A stretch of DNA of 6,794 nt, taken from an uncultured Anaerolineaceae bacterium (GTDB lineage: Bacteria; Chloroflexota; Anaerolineae; Promineifilales; Promineifilaceae). Shown piece by piece: positions 1 to 5,561 of the stretch (its first letter is position 1; each line of letters opens with the position of its first letter). Made by a program: the position numbers and the translations under genes. The stretch covers positions 1-6,794 of the forward strand of contig CALBTC010000320.1 in NCBI GenBank assembly GCA_937967805.1, written 5' to 3'. The notes beneath the pieces were generated by a model. It searched no databases, was not told where the DNA came from, and saw only the letters and a program-made list of their open reading frames with translations.

Positions 1-52
1 TTTTCCAGGCGCGGCTTTCAGCCAGAATTGGCCGAATATTTGATTGTGTCAT
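1..52 (-). CDS. N-terminal fragment of an unidentified protein, cut by the window edge
   Basis: Reading the minus strand from an ATG at 52-50 gives an open frame to the window edge, starting M-T-Q-S-N-I-R-P-I-L-A-E-S-R-A-W-K (17 codons). A GGAGAG Shine-Dalgarno sequence lies at 63-58, five bases before the ATG, which is what makes this start credible despite the short length. No family can be recognised from 17 residues, and most of the gene lies outside the window. It is divergent from the beta-helix gene at 382, so the region between them should hold promoters for both. The start is fairly secure; the function is unknown. Confidence 0.6.
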   Translation of the reverse strand, partial: MTQSNIRPILAESRAWK

Positions 53-57
53 GTTAT

Positions 58-63
58 CTCTCC
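58..63 (-). promoter_or_regulatory. Ribosome binding site of the left-edge gene
   Basis: GGAGAG on the minus strand, five bases before the ATG at 52. It is the main support for a real gene start at the window edge. Confidence 0.55.
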
Positions 64-366
64 AAATGTGATTTAAGTTTGGTGGGTTACTATGCTGAAT
101 TGTAACGGCCGTTCCCCAACAAAACGAGCATTCCACCACCGGACAGGCCAGATTTTTAGCGGACACTCACTTCCCGACAGCCTCTTAACCACCCTCGTAA
201 GCCGGACTAACTACGATACAATTGTGTGAGGGTGAAGGCGAAATAACCCGTACACCACTTCAACCGGTTCCTTCACTTTTTGCAGCACCGTGGGATTGAT
301 TGTCCCACCCACTATTCTTACTTGTATTAACGACAATCGATTTGTGTCCTGAATGATACCTATGCG
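64..366. other. Gene-poor divergent intergenic region
   Basis: About 300 bases without a convincing gene, between the left-edge minus gene and the beta-helix gene. It contains the fully symmetric palindrome AACGGCCGTT (104-113), the small palindrome ACAATTGT (218-225), and a 10-nt inverted repeat with one mismatch (ATTGATTGTC at 295-304 and GACAATCGAT at 332-341). A 63-codon minus-strand frame (402-211) crosses it but has no ribosome binding site or recognisable domain. I could not assign a sigma-70 promoter with confidence. Confidence 0.5.
295..341. repeat. Imperfect inverted repeat upstream of the beta-helix gene
   Basis: ATTGATTGTC (295-304) and GACAATCGAT (332-341) are inverted copies matching at 9 of 10 positions, 27 nt apart. 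The right arm ends 40 nt before the beta-helix start codon. This is a plausible two-half-site operator, but chance cannot be excluded. Confidence 0.3.
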
Positions 367-368
367 TT

Positions 369-374
369 GGAGGG
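369..374 (+). promoter_or_regulatory. Ribosome binding site that fixes the beta-helix gene start
   Basis: GGAGGG lies seven bases before the ATG at 382. An in-frame TTG at 367 overlaps this site and would add five residues, so the ATG is preferred. Confidence 0.8.
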
Positions 375-381
375 TTTTTTC

Positions 382-1860
382 ATGTTGCAACAAAAAGATC
401 ATTTGCCAAGTGTAGTCTCGCTGAAAATTTGTTTATTCTTGTTTTTATCATTATGTGTGTGGCAAGGGCGAGCTCAAACCGCCAATGCTGCTGTACTTGA
501 TGTGTGTTTATCAGGTTGTAACTATTCAAGCATCCAAGACGCCATAGATGCCGCCGCAGCAAGTGGAGATACCATCGAGTTTATGGTCAACAAACAGACT
601 TTTAACGAAACCATTACAATTAATAACAAATCATTGACGTTTTTGGGGCAGACGACGACGATAAATGCGCAAGATGGGGGAACGGCCGTCATCATCACCG
701 GCAACCCCACTGTTGTCATGCAAAATATGATCATCCAAAATGGCAACATCACCGATGGAAACGGGGGCGGTATCCGGCTCAGCGGTGGCGATCTGACATT
801 GAGTAACGTAACGTTGAGCAGCAATGACGTCACCGGCAACGGCACCAGCAATGGTTTGGGCGGTGGTCTTTACATTGCCGGCAGCGGCAGCCAGGTTCAA
901 CTTACCGATGTGACCATTCAGACAGGTACGGCCGTTTCCGGTGGCGCCATCTACAACAACGGAACGCTCATCGCCGATAATCTCACAGTCACAGACAATA
1001 ATGCCGCCAATGGCGGTGGCATTTACAATAACGGAACAGCAACTTTGGATGCGTCTGCGGCGCAGAGAAATATCGCTACTCAGTCGGGCGGCGCTTTTTT
1101 TAATGCTTCTGGCGACACCTTCACCCTGAACAACAGCAGCCTGTTGAATAACGACGCAGCTGATGGCGCGGGCATTTTTAACGAGGGCAGCTTACAATTG
1201 AGTAACACCAATATTGGCAGCGGCAATGAGGCGACACAAGCCGGAGGCGGACTGTACAACAATGGAACATCGACCTTGACAAACAGCACTGTAGCCCAAA
1301 ATGTGGCTGACACCGGTGCAGGCATTTTTAACGACGGCACATTGATGGCCAATAATAGTACCCTTAGCCGCAACACCGGAGCTAACGGAGCCGGACTGTA
1401 TAATGCGAACGGCAATGCCACCTTTAACAATGTTACTATCCATCTCACCGTTGGCACCTCCATTTTTGCCAATGGCGGCAGCGTTGCTGTGGGAAATACG
1501 ATTATTTCTTCGGTTTCGGGTCAAGCGGCCTGCGGTGGCAGCGGCACATTCTTCAGCTCAAATGGCTACAATCTGGCCAGCGACCAAACCTGCACATTCC
1601 TGACAGAAACGGGTGATTTACAGGGACTCAATCCCGATCTCAACGGCATCACATCGCCGACGGAGGGCGCAGCTTATCACAGCCCTAAAATTACCAGCCC
1701 GGTGATTGACGCCGGCAATCCGGCCGAGCCGGGCAGCGGCGGCAACGCCTGCCTGGGCAGCGACCAGCGCGGGTTGGCACGGCCGCAGTCGAAGCGGTGT
1801 GATATTGGCGCCGTGGAGATTGTCGTGTATCGGGTTTATACGCCGCTGGTGATTAAGTAG
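382..1860 (+). CDS. Secreted right-handed beta-helix (pectate-lyase-like fold) surface protein
   Basis: A 492-residue exported protein. The N-terminus has a basic stretch, a hydrophobic core (about 15-26) and a likely signal-peptidase site near residues 31-36 (G-R-A-Q or A-N-A-A). Residues 37-110 contain C-L-S-G-C and I-Q-D-A-I-D-A-A, the usual first coil of pectate-lyase-like helices. Residues about 126-345 are stacked coils of 24-26 residues, each carrying G-G-G-I-Y-N-N-G or a close variant, rich in Asn, Ser, Thr and Gly. Near the C-terminus, D-Q-R-G-L-A-R-P and C-D-I-G-A-V-E (460-479) form the motif known from many bacterial beta-helix proteins annotated as choice-of-anchor Q. The protein ends Y-T-P-L-V-I-K. 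No catalytic residues can be assigned, so an adhesive or structural surface role is as likely as polysaccharide cleavage. The ATG at 382 is chosen for its GGAGGG site. It converges on the GT9 gene, leaving one base between stops. Confidence 0.88.
   Translation: MLQQKDHLPSVVSLKICLFLFLSLCVWQGRAQTANAAVLDVCLSGCNYSSIQDAIDAAAASGDTIEFMVNKQTFNETITINNKSLTFLGQTTTINAQDGGTAVIITGNPTVVMQNMIIQNGNITDGNGGGIRLSGGDLTLSNVTLSSNDVTGNGTSNGLGGGLYIAGSGSQVQLTDVTIQTGTAVSGGAIYNNGTLIADNLTVTDNNAANGGGIYNNGTATLDASAAQRNIATQSGGAFFNASGDTFTLNNSSLLNNDAADGAGIFNEGSLQLSNTNIGSGNEATQAGGGLYNNGTSTLTNSTVAQNVADTGAGIFNDGTLMANNSTLSRNTGANGAGLYNANGNATFNNVTIHLTVGTSIFANGGSVAVGNTIISSVSGQAACGGSGTFFSSNGYNLASDQTCTFLTETGDLQGLNPDLNGITSPTEGAAYHSPKITSPVIDAGNPAEPGSGGNACLGSDQRGLARPQSKRCDIGAVEIVVYRVYTPLVIK
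940..1416 (+). repeat. Protein-level tandem coil repeats in the beta-helix gene
   Basis: Seven consecutive coils start at residues 187, 211, 236, 262, 288, 312 and 336 with GGAIYNNGT, GGGIYNNGT, GGAFFNASG, GAGIFNEGS, GGGLYNNGT, GAGIFNDGT and GAGLYNANG. The spacing is 24-26 residues. The DNA is diverged between coils, so these are old repeats rather than a recent expansion. Confidence 0.8.
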
Positions 1861-1861
1861 C

Positions 1862-2977
1862 TCACGCCTTAAAACGCAGCAGACGATCGGCGGCTTTGCC
1901 GGCTTCGCCGACGGTGACGCCTTCCTGCCAGGTGAACGGCCGTTCCTCTCCCCCGCGCCACAATGTGACGACCTGTTCTTCCTTGGGTGAATACGGGGCA
2001 GAAATGGCCGGATTGCTGGGCCCAAAAATAGCCAACGTGGGGCAGCCTACCGCCGCGGCAATGTGGGTTGGCCCCGTGTCGTTGCCGACGTACAGATTGG
2101 CAATCTCAGCCAAAGCGCCTAACTCGCCCAGCGTCACGCGTCCGGCCCAGTTGGCACAGTGCATCGACGTCATCCCGGCGATGTCTGCCGCCAGCGCTTT
2201 ATCATGCTCGCTGCCGACCAGCAAGATGCGCGCCTGGTGCTGCCGCACCAGGTGATTAGCCAGCAGTACAAATCGTTCGCTGGGCCAGCGCTTTAGCGGA
2301 TCTTCAAAGACGGAGCCGGCGCCCCCGCCAGGATGCATCACCACCAGAGGGACATCGCCTAACCAATCCAGCTCATCAACCAGACGTTGGGTGACGGCCG
2401 TTCGGTCATCGTCGGCCGGATAAAACGCCATCGGCGGGCGTTCGCCCGGTGGCAGATCGATGCCGCAGGCGGCTGCCAGGGAAAGGTAAACATCGGTGGC
2501 GTGCTGCTGGCCGGTGCGCACAGGAGCCACCAGCGTCTGGGCAAAGCCACGCCCTCCAGAGGCAACGCCGATGCGCTGGGGAATGCCTGACTGCCAGGCT
2601 ACCCAGGAGAGCAAACTGGATCGCCCCAAAATAAAGCAGGTATCGTACGCTTGCTGCTTTAACCTGAATATTAGCTCGCGCAGATCGGTCTGGGACATGG
2701 TAGCAATACCCAAATCACCAGTGTCAATGAGCTCGCGCAGATGCGGATTTTTGGCGATTGCCGGTCTGGCCCAATCGCTCACGGCCCAGTCGAAGCGCGT
2801 GTTGGGGAAGGCGTTGGCCAGCACGGCCAGAAGGGGGGTGGCCAGCATCACCTGGCTGAGGCAGCAAGGGTGTAGGATGAGTGCTTTTTGCGGGGGGGTA
2901 AACGGCCGTCTCAAAAACCGAAATGGTATGCTGGCTAATCGGGCCAGGGTGGCGGTCAGGAAGGTTTCTTGGGGCAT
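1862..2977 (-). CDS. Glycosyltransferase family 9 (heptosyltransferase-like)
   Basis: A 371-residue GT-B fold enzyme of the ADP-heptose:LPS heptosyltransferase family (CAZy GT9), expected to work on the cytoplasmic face of the membrane and transfer a sugar to a cell-envelope glycan. The donor and acceptor are not predictable. Visible motifs are the N-terminal Rossmann start K-A-L-I-L-H-P (31-37), H-P-G-G-G (215-219), K-R-W-P-S-E-R-F (229-236), L-V-G-S-E-H-D (253-259), and the C-terminal donor-site block N-D-T-G-P-T-H-I-A-A followed by I-F-G-P-S-N-P (299-323). Odd: the family loop S-S-x-G-D reads C-C-L-S-Q (38-42), so the Gly-Asp pair is Ser-Gln. Start: the ATG at 2977 has AGG eight bases upstream. 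A TTG at 3025 would add 16 residues, but its GGAGG is only two bases away. It lies 72 nt downstream of comEA on the same strand, probably in one transcript. Confidence 0.9.
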   Translation of the reverse strand: MPQETFLTATLARLASIPFRFLRRPFTPPQKALILHPCCLSQVMLATPLLAVLANAFPNTRFDWAVSDWARPAIAKNPHLRELIDTGDLGIATMSQTDLRELIFRLKQQAYDTCFILGRSSLLSWVAWQSGIPQRIGVASGGRGFAQTLVAPVRTGQQHATDVYLSLAAACGIDLPPGERPPMAFYPADDDRTAVTQRLVDELDWLGDVPLVVMHPGGGAGSVFEDPLKRWPSERFVLLANHLVRQHQARILLVGSEHDKALAADIAGMTSMHCANWAGRVTLGELGALAEIANLYVGNDTGPTHIAAAVGCPTLAIFGPSNPAISAPYSPKEEQVVTLWRGGEERPFTWQEGVTVGEAGKAADRLLRFKA

Positions 2978-3049
2978 AAGGTAAGCCTGCGGAAGGATTG
3001 GTTTGTTGACGCGGCTCCCGTCCAATCCCTCCGCAGATTGATCAGGTGC

Positions 3050-3757
3050 TCAGTTGCCAACGGTGATAAATGATTGAATTTGCTCAAATTTTGCCGGACC
3101 GATGCCGGAGACGCTCATGATTTCGTCGACGGTGGCAAAGGGTCCGTTGGTGTCCCGGTAATCGACGATCTTTTCGGCGGTACTAGGGCCGATGCCGGGC
3201 AAGGTGTCTAGTTGGGCCACGTCTGCTGTGTTTATGTTAACTAATTCGCCACCTGTAGGAGCGGCCGTTTCTCCGGCTGCATCCAACTCAATTCCCACGG
3301 TATGTACCGTAGGGCTGCTGATTACTTCTTGTACCTGTTCGACCTTTTCATCTAAGGTGGGAACATAAATTTGCATCCCATCTTGTAACGGTAACGCCAG
3401 ATTAACAACGGCTGTATCCGCCTTTGCTGTAAACCCACCGGCCTGCTCAATTGCCTGCTGTACAATGCCGCCGGGTGCCATTTCATAAACGGCCGGAGCG
3501 GCCACCGCGCCATTCACAAAAACGCGCAGCGGGCCGGGGGTTGCGCTGGGCTCAGGCAGGGCTGTCGGTGCTGGCGGCTGAATAATGATGTCTGCCGGTT
3601 GAACGCGCCCTGAAAGCGTTACCCCGCCTGCTCCCAAAATGATACCCACAAACAATGTCACAAGATAAGAAAGTAAATTGCCTTTGTTAAACACAATCAT
3701 CCCCCAATGATGACGGCCGTTTCCAAGAACAACCTGTACTTCTTCTAAAACCTCCAT
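3050..3757 (-). CDS. comEA: ComEA-like membrane-anchored DNA-binding protein (SLBB + helix-hairpin-helix)
   Basis: 235 residues with the ComEA layout: one membrane segment (about 29-48, L-L-S-Y-L-V-T-L-F-V-G-I-I), a Pro/Ala/Thr-rich spacer (59-76), an SLBB-type domain (about 77-134, from L-R-V-F-V-N-G-A-V), an acidic linker, and a C-terminal double helix-hairpin-helix (172-233) beginning V-N-I-N-T-A and containing L-P-G-I-G-P and V-S-G-I-G-P. In naturally competent bacteria ComEA binds incoming double-stranded DNA outside the membrane and passes it to the ComEC channel. No comEC is in this window, so competence is inferred, not shown. The start is uncertain. The ATG at 3757 has no good ribosome site and gives a 28-residue cytoplasmic lead. 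An ATG at 3700, or a GTG at 3694 six bases after GGGGG, would give the short lead usual for ComEA. The GT9 gene follows on the same strand. Confidence 0.88.
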   Translation of the reverse strand: MEVLEEVQVVLGNGRHHWGMIVFNKGNLLSYLVTLFVGIILGAGGVTLSGRVQPADIIIQPPAPTALPEPSATPGPLRVFVNGAVAAPAVYEMAPGGIVQQAIEQAGGFTAKADTAVVNLALPLQDGMQIYVPTLDEKVEQVQEVISSPTVHTVGIELDAAGETAAPTGGELVNINTADVAQLDTLPGIGPSTAEKIVDYRDTNGPFATVDEIMSVSGIGPAKFEQIQSFITVGN

Positions 3758-3838
3758 GGAACGACGCTATTTTACCCAGGCCGGCAGTGGCATACAAATA
3801 CCCCTGTATTTTTCAAAACGAGACAGTTGCAGTATCTT

Positions 3839-3868
3839 ACTATAACAATTTGTTGAGCTTTGTCTGAA
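3839..3868 (-). promoter_or_regulatory. Possible sigma-70 promoter for comEA
   Basis: On the minus strand TTCAGA (3868-3863), an 18-base spacer and TATAGT (3844-3839) form a candidate. The -10 is good (5 of 6) and the -35 poor (3 of 6). It would start transcription about 75 nt before the ATG at 3757. Weak prediction. Confidence 0.28.
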
Positions 3869-3909
3869 AAAGCTGCGGGCAGAATGAGAGCAACTCTTTT
3901 CTCAAAAAT

Positions 3910-3927
3910 CTCTGTGAACTCTGTGGC
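3910..3927. repeat. CTCTGTG tandem pair in the intergenic region
   Basis: Two adjacent 9-mers, CTCTGTGAA (3910-3918) and CTCTGTGGC (3919-3927), followed by TAATAT. On the other strand this reads GCCACAGAGTTCACAGAG. Similar CACAGAG runs recur between genes in many bacterial genomes, from memory. It ends 28 bases before the DUF3467 start codon. Confidence 0.4.
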
Positions 3928-3955
3928 TAATATCAGATTATGACTGGAGATAAAT

Positions 3956-4303
3956 ATGAGCAACGATACTCCCCAACCGCAGCAACCCAAACCAGGACAA
4001 AAGAAAATTGCAATTGATATCCCCAAGGAGTTAGCGGCCGTTTACGCCAATATCGCCTTTATCAGCCACACGCCCGGCGAGATTGTGCTTGATTTTGCCC
4101 AGGTGCTGCCGCGGATGCCGCGTGGCCGCGTGCTCTCCCGCGTCATTATGTCTCCCATGCACGCCAAAATGTTGCAAAGCGCCCTGGCGCAAAACATTGC
4201 CAACTATGAACGGCAGTTTGGCGAAATTCGGCTGCCCACCAGCCTGGCCGATCAATTTTTCCGTTTTCCGCAGCAAGGGGGAGACAAAGATGATGAGGAT
4301 TAA
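3956..4303 (+). CDS. DUF3467 family protein
   Basis: 115 residues, typical of the small DUF3467 family, whose biochemical role is unknown. The match is over the whole core: V-Y-A-N-I-A-F-I-S-H-T-P-G-E-I-V-L-D-F (29-47), then Q-V-L-P-R (49-53), R-V-I-M-S-P-M-H-A-K-M-L (63-74) and an N-Y-E-R-Q-F-G-E-I segment. The first 17 residues are a flexible, Pro/Gln-rich tail and the last ten are acidic (D-K-D-D-E-D end). No signal peptide or membrane segment is seen, so it is cytoplasmic. The ATG at 3956 has GGAG at 3946-3949, six bases upstream, and a possible -10 TAATAT at 3928. The gene stands alone, divergent from comEA and convergent with the methyltransferase-like gene. Its stop codon lies inside the shared hairpin at 4300-4323. 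Family assignment is confident; function is not known. Confidence 0.9.
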   Translation: MSNDTPQPQQPKPGQKKIAIDIPKELAAVYANIAFISHTPGEIVLDFAQVLPRMPRGRVLSRVIMSPMHAKMLQSALAQNIANYERQFGEIRLPTSLADQFFRFPQQGGDKDDED

Positions 4304-4323
4304 AAAGCCATAAGGCTTTTTAA
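4300..4323. terminator. Bidirectional hairpin terminator containing both stop codons
   Basis: A perfect 10-bp inverted repeat, TTAAAAAGCC (4300-4309) and GGCTTTTTAA (4314-4323), with a four-base ATAA loop. The TAA of the DUF3467 gene (4301-4303) sits in the left arm and the TAA of the minus-strand methyltransferase-like gene (4322-4320) in the right arm. The T-run on each strand lies inside the stem and only three pairs are G-C, so termination may be modest, but symmetry and position support a shared terminator. Confidence 0.7.
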
Positions 4324-5549
4324 TCCTTTCGCTCCCAAAGTGATACGGTTTCAATGTGAAAGGTTTGTGGCTGCATGTCGATGGGTTGGACTTCCACCAG
4401 TTGGTAACCGGCTTTGGCCAGGGAACGGCCGTCCCGCGCCAGCGTCGCCACATCGGCACTCACGTAAATGAAACGCTGCGGTTTGGCAGCAATAATGGCC
4501 GCGACAGCCTTGCGAGATAATCCATTGGCCCAGGGATGGGCAACCATCAAATCCACCTCTTCCGGCATCAGAGGCAAAACGGTTTCTGCTTCACCCTCAA
4601 AAACGTTTACGTTCTCCAGATCGTGCAAATTAACAGACAAATCGGCTACGGCGTCTGGATTGCGCTCAACGGCAACAATTTCACCGGCTTGTTCGGCTAA
4701 AAAAGCAGTCAGCGTGCCGGCGCCGCTGTAAAGCTCAATCACGTTTTCTTCACCGGTGAGGGCAGCGTAGTGCAGCACAGTATCAACCACCAGCGACATG
4801 CCTGCCGGACTGGTGATCATCTCTACGCCCGGCGAGATGCGAAAATCACGGCCGTTTACCTGCTGCACGGAGTAAAAGTCGCCGACCAGGGAAGCGGCCG
4901 TTTTGTCTGGCAGCACAATGGCCACGGAGACGGGGAAATCGGCCTCCAGCTCTGGTGGCTCTACCCCGTCCACTTCTATTGCTGCCAGCAGCGCCTCATC
5001 ATCCCCAATCCGCAAAGAGAGTTTGCGCAGGCCGGGTAAATCCAGCTCCACATCATGCAGCAGGGCTACCAGTTCAGGCCGCGAAATGGGGCACTCTTCA
5101 ATGGGAATAACTTCCCGCTTCACCGGAGACCAGTAACCGAGACGGCCGTTTCCCGCCGGACTCAGCACCATCTCTACCCGGTACGCCCACGGCTCAGGGT
5201 TGGGCAGCACCGGCTGCACGTTGGCCTGCTTAAAGCCACCCAGCCGCGCCAACTGATCTCGCACCACGCCTTCTTTTGCTTCCAGCTGCGCCGGGTAAGA
5301 CATGTGCTGGAAATGGCAGCCACCACACGCTGCAAAATGCTTACAGCGGGGCGTCACTCGTTCCGGTGATGGTTGCAGCACCTGCACCAATTCTGCTTGT
5401 GCATACTTATTTTTTTGCGAAACAATTTGTGCCCGCACCTTTTCCCCTGGTATCGTCAGCGGCACAAAAATCGTGCGTCCCCGGCTGGCTCGCCCAATCG
5501 CCGAGCCGCCATGGGCCATCTCCGTAATATCCAGCGTTATCTTTTCCAT
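4320..5549 (-). CDS. TrmA/RumA-like class I SAM methyltransferase homologue lacking the catalytic Cys
   Basis: 409 residues with the architecture of RNA uracil-C5 methyltransferases (RumA/RlmD, RlmCD, TrmA). A TRAM domain occupies 1-58. Iron-sulfur cysteines follow as C69-x5-C75-x2-C78 with C153. The C-terminal Rossmann domain has the SAM loop I-E-L-Y-S-G-A-G-T-L (271-280) and A-V-E-R-N (293-297). The expected general-base region P-Q-T-F-H-I-E (394-400) is kept. Key losses: the nucleophile motif S-C-N-P reads S-A-D-V (364-367), the D-P-P-R motif reads A-H-P-W (337-340), and the F-F-Q-x-N segment after the TRAM/Fe-S half is unrecognisable (about 239-249). Normal C5 methylation needs the Cys, so this is either a catalytically altered paralogue or a binding protein. 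The frame is intact, arguing against a pseudogene. The ATG at 5549 has only a weak upstream GAAAG. It starts 12 nt after the CPBP gene stop, so the two are probably co-transcribed. Confidence 0.88.
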   Translation of the reverse strand: MEKITLDITEMAHGGSAIGRASRGRTIFVPLTIPGEKVRAQIVSQKNKYAQAELVQVLQPSPERVTPRCKHFAACGGCHFQHMSYPAQLEAKEGVVRDQLARLGGFKQANVQPVLPNPEPWAYRVEMVLSPAGNGRLGYWSPVKREVIPIEECPISRPELVALLHDVELDLPGLRKLSLRIGDDEALLAAIEVDGVEPPELEADFPVSVAIVLPDKTAASLVGDFYSVQQVNGRDFRISPGVEMITSPAGMSLVVDTVLHYAALTGEENVIELYSGAGTLTAFLAEQAGEIVAVERNPDAVADLSVNLHDLENVNVFEGEAETVLPLMPEEVDLMVAHPWANGLSRKAVAAIIAAKPQRFIYVSADVATLARDGRSLAKAGYQLVEVQPIDMQPQTFHIETVSLWERKD

Positions 5550-5561
5550 ACAGCTAACTTT

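Larger units (their letters stand above)
104..5150. repeat. Dispersed highly iterated palindrome (A/G)CGGCCGT, 13 copies
   Basis: ACGGCCGT begins at 105, 682, 928, 1936, 2394, 2902, 3713, 4425, 4848 and 5142. GCGGCCGT begins at 3261, 4034 and 4894. The usual right-hand extension is TT(T)CC or TTAC. One copy (105) is intergenic; the rest are inside five genes on both strands. Translations differ by phase: T-A-V/A-A-V/T-A-A, R-P-F, or (N/D)-G-R. This rules out a shared protein motif. About 0.1 copy of a given 8-mer is expected in this length with equal base use. No copy was found after 5150. Confidence 0.85.

Noticed and set aside
218..230. ACAATTGTGTGAG, resembling part of a lac-type operator
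   Set aside because: A short chance match with no LacI-type gene or lactose gene nearby.
211..402. Minus-strand 63-codon open frame upstream of and overlapping the beta-helix start
   Set aside because: No ribosome binding site, no recognisable domain, and it overlaps the signal-peptide codons and ribosome site of a better supported gene.
522..851. Long minus-strand open frames antisense to the beta-helix gene (also 1080-1472 and 1192-1524)
   Set aside because: They arise from the repetitive Asn/Gly/Thr codons of the beta-helix gene read backwards. They have no ribosome sites and low-complexity translations.
2496..2984. A 162-codon plus-strand frame antisense to the GT9 gene
   Set aside because: The opposite strand encodes a clear GT9 protein with family motifs; the plus-strand translation has none.
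3772..4026. An 84-codon minus-strand frame across the comEA/DUF3467 intergenic region
   Set aside because: Part of its translation comes from the CACAGAG-type repeat, it overlaps the start of the DUF3467 gene, and no domain is visible.
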